A DNA stretch of 64,000 nucleotides from positions 558,001-622,000 of the forward strand of contig OY782765.1 of the NCBI GenBank assembly GCA_963678275.1, read 5' to 3'. The notes beneath the pieces were generated by a model, which did not search any database, was not told the origin of the DNA, and was given only the letters and a program-made list of their open reading frames with translations. The position numbers and the translations under genes are program-made. Position 1 is the stretch's first letter, and every line of letters starts with the position of its first letter. The DNA comes from G963677445 sp963678275 (GTDB lineage Bacteria > Bacteroidota > Ignavibacteria > Ignavibacteriales > Melioribacteraceae). This document shows positions 45,387 through 54,254 of this stretch, one piece after another.

Positions 45387-47729
45387 TCAGCTTTGCCGCA
45401 AAATATTTCCGGGGCTAATTTTTGCGGCTTTAATTGAATGAAAAGAAACAGTAATCATTACCAGGCCCAATATTAAAAGACCGCTTATAATAAAAATCCA
45501 GGGACTCAGTTCAATCCGGTACGCGAAATTCTCAAGATAACTATCCATTAAGAGATAGGCCGCGGGCCAGGAAATCAAAACAGAAGCGATAATGATTCTG
45601 ATATATTCTCCTGAAATATTTGAAAGAATTGTAAACATATTCGCTCCCATAGCTTTTCTGATACCAATTTCTTTCATTTTTCTGACGATCATGAATGAAG
45701 ATAAGCCAAGTAATCCCATGCATGAGATAAAAATTGAGAGGAAAGTAAAAATAAACATCATAATTCTTGCTGTCTCGGCAGTTTTTTGATTTGCCGGTTT
45801 TGAATCCTGCATAAAATGATAAGTCAGGGGGAATTCCGGACTGAATTCCTCCAGTGTTTTATTTAGCCATGAAGTCGCGTTTTTAGTGTTGGTCCCTGTC
45901 TGAAGGATCATATAATTTGGTTCATCAACAAGCGGAGTAAATATTATCGATTTGATCTTTGAATCGAGAGGGGCATGGTGAAAATCTTCAACAATACCAA
46001 TAATGGTGGAGTATTTCCCATGAAATAATATTTGTTTCCCCACAGGCTCGGAAATGCCGGAAAGCCTGGCGGCAGTTTCATTCAGGATTACCGAGTTATT
46101 CAGATCGGATCCAAAATTTTCCTGAAAGTTCCGGCCTTTGATCATTCTAAGATTTAATATCCTGAAATAATTATAATCGACAGGAGAATGAATAATATAT
46201 TTCTCCTCATCACCCTCAATACCCCATGCCTGGTAGTATCCGCCTGAAATACCGGAAGGAAGATGGCTTGAGAAAGTTACCTGTTTTATATCGCTGTTCT
46301 CAAGTAATTTTTCCCTGACATGTTTGTAGTCAGCCCTGATATCCTTTTTTAAGTTCACATATATCAGGTCTTCTGTTTGGTAACCCTTTTCTTTGTGATC
46401 CATATAATAAAACTGGTAGCTTATTATCGCTGAGCATACAATAAAAAGACTGGAAAAGGTAAACTGGAGCGTAACCAGAATTTTCCTGGCTCTTCCCCTG
46501 TTGCTGCCAAAAGAGATGGCCTCTCTTAAAATTTTTACCGGTTGTATAGAGGATGCTGCTCTCGCAGGGTAAATTCCCGCAGAGAGACCTGTGATAAGAG
46601 TTAGAGAAACAAGTGATAATAACAATAGAGGATCACTTAGATCGAGAGAAACAGTTTTTTCAATAAGAATGTTAAATTGTGGCATCAGCAATTCGCACAT
46701 CAGAAGGGCGATTATCAGGGAGATGAATGAAGTCAGTAACGATTCTCCGAGGAATTGAAATATAAGCTGATTCCTGAAAGCGCCCGATACTTTTCTGATG
46801 CCCACTTCTTTTGCTCTGACAGAAGCCCTGGCCGAGGCAAGGTTCATATAATTTATTGACGCGATAACCATAATAAGCAGGGCAAGGGAGCCGAATATCC
46901 AAACAGCCCACTCACCGGCGAAACCACTGTATCTATAGGCGACAGATAATGGTAACAATGAGATATAACCTCTCATTCCGGCGTTTTCAAAATAAACTTC
47001 TTTATATAGTTTTTCATTGAGAGCAGGAATCGAGACTCCCGGTTTCAGTAAAAAATAATTTCTGTAGCGGCAGTTATAAAAAGCGTTATCCATATAGTCA
47101 ATTTTATGGCCGGCGAGTTTTAATACCTGAAAAGGTAAAATGTAATCAAATCTCAGATGAGAATTTTCGGGAATATTACTGAAAATTCCTTTTACAGTCA
47201 TCCGTCTGCTGTTGTTTATTGTTATCTGTTTTTCGAGGGGGTTATCTTTTCCGAAATATTTTTCCGCATATTTCCGGCTTATATATATACTTTGATCAGC
47301 AGAGAAGGATGTATCAACAGTTCCCGCGACAATATCAAATGAAAAAATCTCAAAGATTGATTTGTCCGCGGCAATGCCGTTATTTTCGACAACCAGCTTG
47401 TCATCCGTTTTAAAAACCAGCTCGCCGGGAAATCCAATTCTGACAAAATTTTCAAATTCAGGATATTCGGCCAATAGTTTTCGGGGGAGGGCATGTGAGG
47501 TATTTGGTTGTTCACCATCTCCTGAGTTTTTATCATTTACTTTTAACCATGCGGTGGCGATATTATCAATATTTTTATGAAACTGGTCATAACTCAATTC
47601 ACTTTTAATCCACAACATCAGAAAAATGGCGCAGATCATGCCTGCCGATAGTCCGAGTATATTAATTAGTGAATACCATTTATATTTTACCAGGTTTCTG
47701 ACAGCGATAATAAAATAATTGCGCAACAT
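45387..47729 (-). CDS. FtsX-type ABC transporter permease (MacB-like periplasmic core)
   Basis: A 780-residue membrane protein: MacB periplasmic-core domain and FtsX domain, each present twice (one helix near residue 20, three near 280-370, one near 420, three near 660-770). The ATG at 47729 has GGAG upstream and begins MLRNYFIIAVRNL, the normal start of the family. ARA(S)VRAKEVGIRKVSGA and MKEIGIRKAMGA are the two coupling-loop motifs. Such permeases work with a separate ATPase in mechanotransmission or lipoprotein/peptide export; none is encoded nearby. Confidence 0.9.
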   Translation of the reverse strand: MLRNYFIIAVRNLVKYKWYSLINILGLSAGMICAIFLMLWIKSELSYDQFHKNIDNIATAWLKVNDKNSGDGEQPNTSHALPRKLLAEYPEFENFVRIGFPGELVFKTDDKLVVENNGIAADKSIFEIFSFDIVAGTVDTSFSADQSIYISRKYAEKYFGKDNPLEKQITINNSRRMTVKGIFSNIPENSHLRFDYILPFQVLKLAGHKIDYMDNAFYNCRYRNYFLLKPGVSIPALNEKLYKEVYFENAGMRGYISLLPLSVAYRYSGFAGEWAVWIFGSLALLIMVIASINYMNLASARASVRAKEVGIRKVSGAFRNQLIFQFLGESLLTSFISLIIALLMCELLMPQFNILIEKTVSLDLSDPLLLLSLVSLTLITGLSAGIYPARAASSIQPVKILREAISFGSNRGRARKILVTLQFTFSSLFIVCSAIISYQFYYMDHKEKGYQTEDLIYVNLKKDIRADYKHVREKLLENSDIKQVTFSSHLPSGISGGYYQAWGIEGDEEKYIIHSPVDYNYFRILNLRMIKGRNFQENFGSDLNNSVILNETAARLSGISEPVGKQILFHGKYSTIIGIVEDFHHAPLDSKIKSIIFTPLVDEPNYMILQTGTNTKNATSWLNKTLEEFSPEFPLTYHFMQDSKPANQKTAETARIMMFIFTFLSIFISCMGLLGLSSFMIVRKMKEIGIRKAMGANMFTILSNISGEYIRIIIASVLISWPAAYLLMDSYLENFAYRIELSPWIFIISGLLILGLVMITVSFHSIKAAKISPGNILRQS

Positions 47730-47929
47730 GTTGGCTCCAAAGAATTTTATCAAACTTATAGAACAAAGTTCATGCCGTTCTTATAGGAAGATGTTTTTAT
47801 ATTATTCCTCAGAATTTTGTCCGGTTCTAATCTTTAAGTGTGCGAATATGGACAAAATTTATGATTAAAAACTTTATTGGTACAGCTGCGTCTAATGATT
47901 GTCATATTATTTTAAAACCGGAGGAAATA

Positions 47930-49813
47930 ATGAAATTGAGATCCACAATCTTATCATTTGTTATAATGCTTTTTGCCTTTTACCAGGTTCAGGGACAAAA
48001 ATCATGGGAAAACAGAGATGAAATTCCAGATGAATATAAATGGAACCTGAATGATATATATGATAACTGGGATGACTGGCAAAAAGGATTTGAAGAGCTC
48101 TCAGGACTGATGGATAAAATTAAAGAATTTAAGGGAAGACTTTCCGAAGGTCCCCAAACACTTCTTGAAGTACAGCAAATTTCGGAAAAGATGGGAATGT
48201 TATCATACAAAGTTTACCGCTATCCGCAGCTCCATTATGATCTGGATACAAGAGAGCAGGAATATTTGCAGAAAATGCAGCAGGTAGGTATTCTTTTCGC
48301 GCAGTTTAACACGGCAGTTTCATGGATAGAACCGGAAATGCTCGAAATTCCATGGGAAAAAATGGAAAAATGGCTTAATGATACCCCGGGGTTAAAACCT
48401 TACAAATTTGAGATTGAAGACCTCTATCGTCAGCAGGCTCATGTACTTGATGAAGAGAAAGAAACTCTTCTTTCATATTTCAGCAGATTTAACGGCACAC
48501 CTTCATCAATATATTCAAGTCTTTCAACAACCGATATCGAGTTTCCTGAAGTTGAGCTGTCGGATGGTGAAAAAATTAAAGCCACCAGTGGAAATTACAG
48601 CCTTGTCCTGGCAACAAACGATAATCAGGCTGACAGGGAAAAAATATTCAGGGCTCATTATGAAACATACAGCAAAAATCTGAATACTTACGCGGCAATA
48701 TATAACTCTGTTGTTCAGAGAAACTGGGCCGGCGCACAGGCAAGAGGATATGAATCGTGCCTTCAGTCAGCTCTCGACGGCAACAATATTCCGCTCGATG
48801 TTTATAAAAATCTGGTTGATATTGTGAAGAAAAACACTGAGCCGTTGCAGAAATATCACAAGCTTCGAAAAAAAATTATGGGTCTCGAAAAATATTATGG
48901 TTATGATTCATCCATACCGATCGCAGACTGGAAAGAAACTTATGATTATGATGACGCACGAAAAATGATTATTGAATCAGTGGCGCCGCTGGGTGAGGTT
49001 TACCAGGAAAAACTGGAAAAAGCAGCGTCAGGCGGCTGGATTGATGTATTTGAGACACCGGGTAAAAGAGCCGGCGCTTATTCAGGTAATGTATATGGTG
49101 TGCATCCATATATGTTGTTAAATTTTAACGGAACTCTGAGATCGGTATTTACCACAGCGCATGAACTGGGTCATACCATGCATACCATTCTGGCTAATGA
49201 AAACCAGCCTTATGCCACATCATCTTATACAATATTTGTCGCTGAAGTCGCGTCAACATTTAATGAGAGACTGCTTCTCGATTATATGCTTGAAAAAAGC
49301 AGTGATCCCCGTGAAAGAGTCGCTCTCCTGGAACAGTCCATTAAAGCGATAACCGGCACATTTTTCTTCCAGGCGTTGCTTGCCGATTTTGAAATTCAGC
49401 TTCATGAAATGGTTGAACAGGGAAAACCGGTAACCGCTGACATATTAAGCAGCACTATGGGGCAGCTTTATGACGCTTATTATGGAGACAGCCAGGAGAA
49501 GGAAGAGTTATATCATGATGTCTGGACAAGGATAGGCCATATTTACAGGACTCCTTTTTATGTTTATCAGTATGCCACATGTTTTGCTTCCTCGGCAAAA
49601 CTATATAATGACATAAAAAAACTTGAAGGAAGTGAAAAGGAAAAGGCTATTGAAAGTTATCTTGGTCTGTTAAAATCGGGCGGTAATGATTATCCCATGA
49701 ATCAGCTTAAAAAGGCGGGAGTAGACCTGACAGACCCGGCAACATTCCAGTATGTAATTGATCAGTTCTCGGCTATGGTCGATCAGCTTGAAGTTGAAGT
49801 AAATAAATTGTGA
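47930..49813 (+). CDS. pepF: Exported oligoendopeptidase F (M3 metallopeptidase)
   Basis: A 627-residue M3B zinc peptidase. The ATG at 47930 has a strong GGAGG and opens a signal peptide (MKLRSTILSFVIMLFAFYQVQGQ), so the enzyme is periplasmic or secreted, unlike cytosolic PepF of lactic bacteria. Zinc motif HELGH (TTAHELGHTMHT) and the third ligand region FVAEVASTFNE are intact; C-terminal YRTPFYVYQYATCFASS matches. It cleaves short peptides. Second exported M3 peptidase of this window, of a different subfamily from Dcp. Confidence 0.92.
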   Translation: MKLRSTILSFVIMLFAFYQVQGQKSWENRDEIPDEYKWNLNDIYDNWDDWQKGFEELSGLMDKIKEFKGRLSEGPQTLLEVQQISEKMGMLSYKVYRYPQLHYDLDTREQEYLQKMQQVGILFAQFNTAVSWIEPEMLEIPWEKMEKWLNDTPGLKPYKFEIEDLYRQQAHVLDEEKETLLSYFSRFNGTPSSIYSSLSTTDIEFPEVELSDGEKIKATSGNYSLVLATNDNQADREKIFRAHYETYSKNLNTYAAIYNSVVQRNWAGAQARGYESCLQSALDGNNIPLDVYKNLVDIVKKNTEPLQKYHKLRKKIMGLEKYYGYDSSIPIADWKETYDYDDARKMIIESVAPLGEVYQEKLEKAASGGWIDVFETPGKRAGAYSGNVYGVHPYMLLNFNGTLRSVFTTAHELGHTMHTILANENQPYATSSYTIFVAEVASTFNERLLLDYMLEKSSDPRERVALLEQSIKAITGTFFFQALLADFEIQLHEMVEQGKPVTADILSSTMGQLYDAYYGDSQEKEELYHDVWTRIGHIYRTPFYVYQYATCFASSAKLYNDIKKLEGSEKEKAIESYLGLLKSGGNDYPMNQLKKAGVDLTDPATFQYVIDQFSAMVDQLEVEVNKL

Positions 49814-49872
49814 TAATCAGATTTAGTCGCTGAAATCAGAAATTTGCGGGGCGGTAAGAATTATATTGATAA

Positions 49873-49902
49873 TGTAGAGACAAGGCATGCCTTGTCTCTA
49901 CA
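49873..49902. repeat. Perfect 30-bp palindrome between convergent genes
   Basis: TGTAGAGACAAGGCA (49873-49887) is followed directly by its exact reverse complement (49888-49902). It lies 59 bases after pepF and 17 bases from the end of the convergent T9SS gene. It could fold in both transcripts as a bidirectional terminator-like hairpin, and resembles palindromic intergenic repeats of REP/MITE type. Confidence 0.75.
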
Positions 49903-49919
49903 GTTATAAAATCCAAATT

Positions 49920-51584
49920 TTATTTCATTAAAATCATCTTTTTTGTCTGGGTAAATTCACCGGCGGTTATTGAATAAAAATAAATACCGCTGGCAATATT
50001 TGTCGCGTCAAATGTTACATTATGAACCCCCCGGTTCATATCATTTTCCACCAGAGTGGCTACTTCGTTACCCAGAACATCAAAAACTTTCAACTGCACA
50101 AATTGATTTTCAGGCAGGCTGAATGATATTTTTGTGGCAGGGTTAAATGGATTGGGATAGTTATTGGATAGTGAATAATTCTCGGGAAGTATATCTTCAT
50201 CTTCAACACCAACAAGCGCGTCAGACTGAATCATCCATACATAAGCATCGTCGGTAAAGAGATCAAAATTAGTACGGTAATTAACAAAGAGATATTCATC
50301 TTTATCATCATTATCGAGATCGCCGCATGGATATCCGTAGAATAACCTCGGATCAATAGTGTTGGCGCTATCGGGATCAAATCCACCATATTCGAAAAGA
50401 TCGAAAGCGATGTTTATATCCCAGTTTGCTGAATCTGCCGGGGAACCGGAACCTTTGTATTCAACATCAAATATTTGACCATTTAACTCACCGGCGATCA
50501 TAATATCAGCTTTACCGTCATGATCGGGATCATCAATATATGTAGCCCTGAATTTTCCGCCAGCCTGTGCCGGAATGTGCATCAGTTCCTGAATATCATC
50601 TGCGGTTATAGCGCTTACATCGTTAATATCTGTAACGATAAAAAGTGTATTTTCCGGTTCAGTTCCGGCTATATACATTTCATTAACATTGTCATTATTA
50701 ACATCAGCCACTCTTATTCCATCAAGCGCGCCATAATCAATTCCCTGTGAAGAATAAACGGTTTCGAGTGAATTTACAAGTTCGTAAGAATCAGTTCCGG
50801 TACTTTCAATAATATAGAGGCTGAATAAATTCCAGACCATGGCATAAATTTCTTTTGAGCCGTCATTATCGAGGTCTCCGGTGGTAACACTATATAAGGA
50901 GCCGCCCGATAAATCCTGCAGATTATATTCCACCTGCCATGTTCCGAATCCTGAGAGCTGTCCTAATACAGATGAAACCATAACTTCTTTTCCCCGGTCG
51001 CCGGAGCGGACGCCTGTAACGAGTTCATTTTTACCATCGCCATCCATATCCTCAATTGTAAGGCTATAGGGGCGAAAATCAATATTATCCGCTACGTTAT
51101 AATTCCATTCGCCGGTCGGTTCCGGATCGGTTCCGGTATATTTTCCATACTTGTTTTCACCTTGCACACCATTCCACTCGAATACCCATAATCTCGGGGG
51201 GTTTGGAGTCTCGGGAGAAACAACAGCGGGCATTGTGGTAACAATATCGATCACATCATTTTCATCGATGTAACCAACCGCGATTCCCGCGAAGGTATTT
51301 GCCTGAACCGGGTACATCCAGTACCATACCAGCTCGTATGTATTCGCATCTGTAGCTTCATACATAAGGATATAGTTCTCATCCAGATCAGTATAAGCGC
51401 AGATAAATTCACCCCAGCCATCTTCGTCGGTGTCAAACCCACCTTTTACAATGGCCATTTCAGAAGCTGTCTGAGGTGGCTGGAATGGTTTTTCACTCAG
51501 TTTCCATTCATAACTCCATTGATTTTGAGCAAATAACGCGAAAGAGAGTGAAAAAATAAAAATAATCGTTGAGAATAACTTCAT
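49920..51584 (-). CDS. T9SS-secreted FG-GAP/VCBS-type repeat protein
   Basis: A 554-residue secreted protein: signal peptide (MKLFSTIIFIFSLSFALFAQ), then repeated VCBS/FG-GAP-like units rich in (D)DxDGDGxxE (DGDGKNELVTG, DNDGSKEIYA, NNDNVNEMYIAG, DHDGKADIMIAG, DNDDKDEYLFV), forming a calcium-binding beta-propeller (residues about 40-450), then the T9SS sorting domain (NYPNPFNPATKI...MILMK). Likely a surface adhesion or binding propeller; ligand unknown. Monocistronic. Confidence 0.9.
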   Translation of the reverse strand: MKLFSTIIFIFSLSFALFAQNQWSYEWKLSEKPFQPPQTASEMAIVKGGFDTDEDGWGEFICAYTDLDENYILMYEATDANTYELVWYWMYPVQANTFAGIAVGYIDENDVIDIVTTMPAVVSPETPNPPRLWVFEWNGVQGENKYGKYTGTDPEPTGEWNYNVADNIDFRPYSLTIEDMDGDGKNELVTGVRSGDRGKEVMVSSVLGQLSGFGTWQVEYNLQDLSGGSLYSVTTGDLDNDGSKEIYAMVWNLFSLYIIESTGTDSYELVNSLETVYSSQGIDYGALDGIRVADVNNDNVNEMYIAGTEPENTLFIVTDINDVSAITADDIQELMHIPAQAGGKFRATYIDDPDHDGKADIMIAGELNGQIFDVEYKGSGSPADSANWDINIAFDLFEYGGFDPDSANTIDPRLFYGYPCGDLDNDDKDEYLFVNYRTNFDLFTDDAYVWMIQSDALVGVEDEDILPENYSLSNNYPNPFNPATKISFSLPENQFVQLKVFDVLGNEVATLVENDMNRGVHNVTFDATNIASGIYFYSITAGEFTQTKKMILMK

Positions 51585-51798
51585 ACTTCCTCCGATAGGT
51601 TTAAAAGATAAAATAGTTGATTTATGCTAAATAAAATCAAGTATTATTCATTTATCTATATTTATTTTAAACTAAGCAATAAACTGATAAAAGACAATGC
51701 AAAAAAGGGTGTCAATTACTTTAAAAAGCAAATTGCCCCCTGAAATTATAGAAAAAGATTTCGATAATGCTCATAGAATAAATCAACCAGGAAGAATT

Positions 51799-52920
51799 AT
51801 GAAAAAAATATTGCTAATCATGTCACTCAGTTTTTTCCCCGGAATAATATTCGCGCAAAATAACGGCAATGACAGCCTTCTGCAGGACCCGGCAGTATGG
51901 TTCCTATCCGGTATAGTGGTTATACTTTTCGTAACAGTGCTCTATTTATTGAGCAGATCGAAAAAACAACCTGTCAAAAAAGTTATGGCAGGCAATAAGG
52001 AATTTACAGAATTAGGAAACGCGTTTAAGTCGCTTAAAAAAGATTATGATAAGGTAAAAAGTGAAAATGAAGAATTAAAAGGAAATATCAAACTGATGAA
52101 GGGGCAGATTGAAGAGCTCGAAGGGATTAATAACGAGTTGATAGTTCAAAAAGAAAGGTTATCGGACAGTGAAAAAACTTTAAAGGATTTACAAAAGAAA
52201 AAAGAGGACCTTTTCGCGATAGCCATACATGATATAACCAATCCGATTTCGGCAATTAAAAGTTATATAGAACTTCTGGAGGGATATGATCTTAACGCGA
52301 CAGAGCAACAGGAAATAGTTCAATGCCTCGTTTCATCCACAGATAAAGTATTGAGCCTTGCCCGCGAAATAAATTCGATTGTAATTTTTGAAAGAGCCGA
52401 TGAGAGTGAACCGAAGAAGGATGAGAAAAACGACAAGGCGCCAACATCATCTATATATGAGATAATTAAATCTGTATTAAAACAAAACCAGGCTTATGCC
52501 AAAAAGAAAAGCGTTTACCTGGTAAATAATTCATCGGCCAACACTCCCGGAGTAAAAGCTAATCCGGAAAAGGTGGAAGAAATATTGTTTAACCTGGTTA
52601 ATAACGCTATTAAATTCGGACCGCCGGAAACCACAGTTCAGGTGAAATCATATTTTAACAATGGTTATGTAATGATTGAGGTAACTGATGACGGCGCGGG
52701 AATAGCGAAAGAAGATATCGATAAAGCATTTACAAAAGGGGGAACTCTGACAGCAAAACCGACAGGTGATGAAAAAAGTACCGGGTTAGGGCTATTCAGT
52801 GTTAAAACCATTGTAGAAGGATTTGGAGGTGAGGTCTGGGTTAACAGTAAACTAAATCTCGGTTCCACTTTTGGATTTAAACTGCCCAGAGTTAAAGATG
52901 CTAATTTGCCTGATATTTAG
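51799..52920 (+). CDS. Membrane-anchored histidine kinase with coiled coil
   Basis: A 373-residue kinase. The ATG at 51799 has AGGAAG upstream and starts a signal peptide (MKKILLIMSLSFFPGIIFAQ), so the longer frame from 51697 is rejected. A membrane helix (about residues 34-54) is followed by a coiled coil (70-150), a HisKA domain with AIHDITNPISAIKSY (phospho-His) and an ATPase domain with NLVNNAIKF, TDDGAGI and STGLGLFSV. No sensory domain beyond the short periplasmic segment, so input may come through partner proteins. Convergent with the receiver-CheB gene; a functional pair is possible but unproven. Confidence 0.9.
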   Translation: MKKILLIMSLSFFPGIIFAQNNGNDSLLQDPAVWFLSGIVVILFVTVLYLLSRSKKQPVKKVMAGNKEFTELGNAFKSLKKDYDKVKSENEELKGNIKLMKGQIEELEGINNELIVQKERLSDSEKTLKDLQKKKEDLFAIAIHDITNPISAIKSYIELLEGYDLNATEQQEIVQCLVSSTDKVLSLAREINSIVIFERADESEPKKDEKNDKAPTSSIYEIIKSVLKQNQAYAKKKSVYLVNNSSANTPGVKANPEKVEEILFNLVNNAIKFGPPETTVQVKSYFNNGYVMIEVTDDGAGIAKEDIDKAFTKGGTLTAKPTGDEKSTGLGLFSVKTIVEGFGGEVWVNSKLNLGSTFGFKLPRVKDANLPDI

Positions 52921-52942
52921 AACAGAAATTTGAATGTAAATT

Positions 52943-52978
52943 AATGGGGATGTTACTTGGATATCCCCATTTTTTTTA
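52943..52978 (+). terminator. Rho-independent terminator of the coiled-coil kinase gene
   Basis: AATGGGGAT (52943-52951) pairs with ATCCCCATT (52963-52971), followed by a T run. The tail overlaps the stop codon of the convergent gene. Confidence 0.92.
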
Positions 52979-53983
52979 TTGCCTGATAGAGTTAAATATC
53001 GTATTAATTTCGAAATGCATCGTTCCGGCCAACTGATCTGAAGACTTTTTGACATCTGCGAGTCCGAGGTTGATTACCGATTTTGGCATGGATGGGAGAG
53101 TGGCTTCTTCGGGATCCTGAACTATTACTTTACCCCCGGCGGCTTTAATATAACCGGCGCCAATAGTGCCGTCATGTCCCATTCCGGTGATAACCATACC
53201 TATGCTGCGGTTTCTGAAAACAAATGAAATGCTCCTGAACAAAGGATCTGCCGAGGGTTTTACATAATTTTCCGGAGGTGTATCTATAAGTTTAATTGAT
53301 AAAGTTTCCTGGTCAATACCCATATGAATATTTCCGGGGCAAACATACATAACTCCTTTTTCGACCGGTTGTCCTGTTTCGCCAAGGTATACTTTCATAT
53401 CAGTGTATTTTCTCATTCTTTCAGTGAATGATTTCAGCATCCACTCAGGACCATGCTGCACAATAAATATAGCGGCATTTTCAGTCTTTTTGAATTTTTC
53501 CATAACTTTCCATAAAGTCATCGGGCCTCCGGTGGAAGCGGCAATTCCGAAGCCGACAAAAGGAGGAGGGGGCTTATGTGAAGGCGCTTCGGGCACAAGT
53601 TTTCTTGGCGAGAGCGCGCCCGCTTTTACTTTTAACGCAGTTGAGATTATCGATATGAGAGTATTTTTCTCAACCGGCTTGGGTATAAATTCATCTGCCC
53701 CCGAATCGAGCACTTTAATCCGGGCGTCCGGCAGATTTATGCCTGTAATGACTATAATTAATGGGGGTGGTGAAATTTCTTTTCTGATTTTTTCCACCAG
53801 AGTTATTCCATCCATGCCGGGCATAAGCCAGTCGGTAATAATAATATCCATTTTTTTTATGGAAAGAATATCAATGGCCTCATTTCCGTTTTTGGCAATA
53901 TCTGCCAAAATTCCCATATCTTTCAGACATTTTCTCAGGAATTTTCTAAAATAGTAATCATCTTCAACAATTAGCGCATTCAT
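52976..53983 (-). CDS. cheB: Receiver-CheB protein-glutamate methylesterase
   Basis: A 335-residue response regulator. The ATG at 53983 (MNALIVEDDYYFRKF) is chosen over a longer hydrophobic frame. Receiver domain (residues 1-120): acidic pair EDD, phospho-acceptor Asp in IIITDWLMPG, and switch Lys in FIPKPVEK. A proline-rich linker joins a CheB domain (about 145-330) with catalytic Ser in AASTGGP, His in VQHGPEW and Asp in TGMGHDG. All catalytic residues are present. CheB removes methyl groups from chemoreceptors, but no CheR, CheA or receptor gene lies in the window. Convergent with a histidine kinase. Confidence 0.9.
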   Translation of the reverse strand: MNALIVEDDYYFRKFLRKCLKDMGILADIAKNGNEAIDILSIKKMDIIITDWLMPGMDGITLVEKIRKEISPPPLIIVITGINLPDARIKVLDSGADEFIPKPVEKNTLISIISTALKVKAGALSPRKLVPEAPSHKPPPPFVGFGIAASTGGPMTLWKVMEKFKKTENAAIFIVQHGPEWMLKSFTERMRKYTDMKVYLGETGQPVEKGVMYVCPGNIHMGIDQETLSIKLIDTPPENYVKPSADPLFRSISFVFRNRSIGMVITGMGHDGTIGAGYIKAAGGKVIVQDPEEATLPSMPKSVINLGLADVKKSSDQLAGTMHFEINTIFNSIRQ

Positions 53984-54254
53984 CAATTTCAGCCGATTCA
54001 GAATAATGAGAGAAAATAAAAATAAGATAAACACAAAGAGGAAAATATTCAAATGTGAAATGGAATAATTTTACACTTGCGCTTTTAATCCGGTGTACTT
54101 ATCTTTGCACCCAAATTAAAACAGAATGCAAAGTTACAAAATAAACATATCGACCTTTTCTACTCTCTGGTGGCGCCCCCTGGCGTAAACATACCTATTT
54201 AAACCCTTATATATAATTTAAACTATTTATTAATAATATTCACAGGAGTACTCC

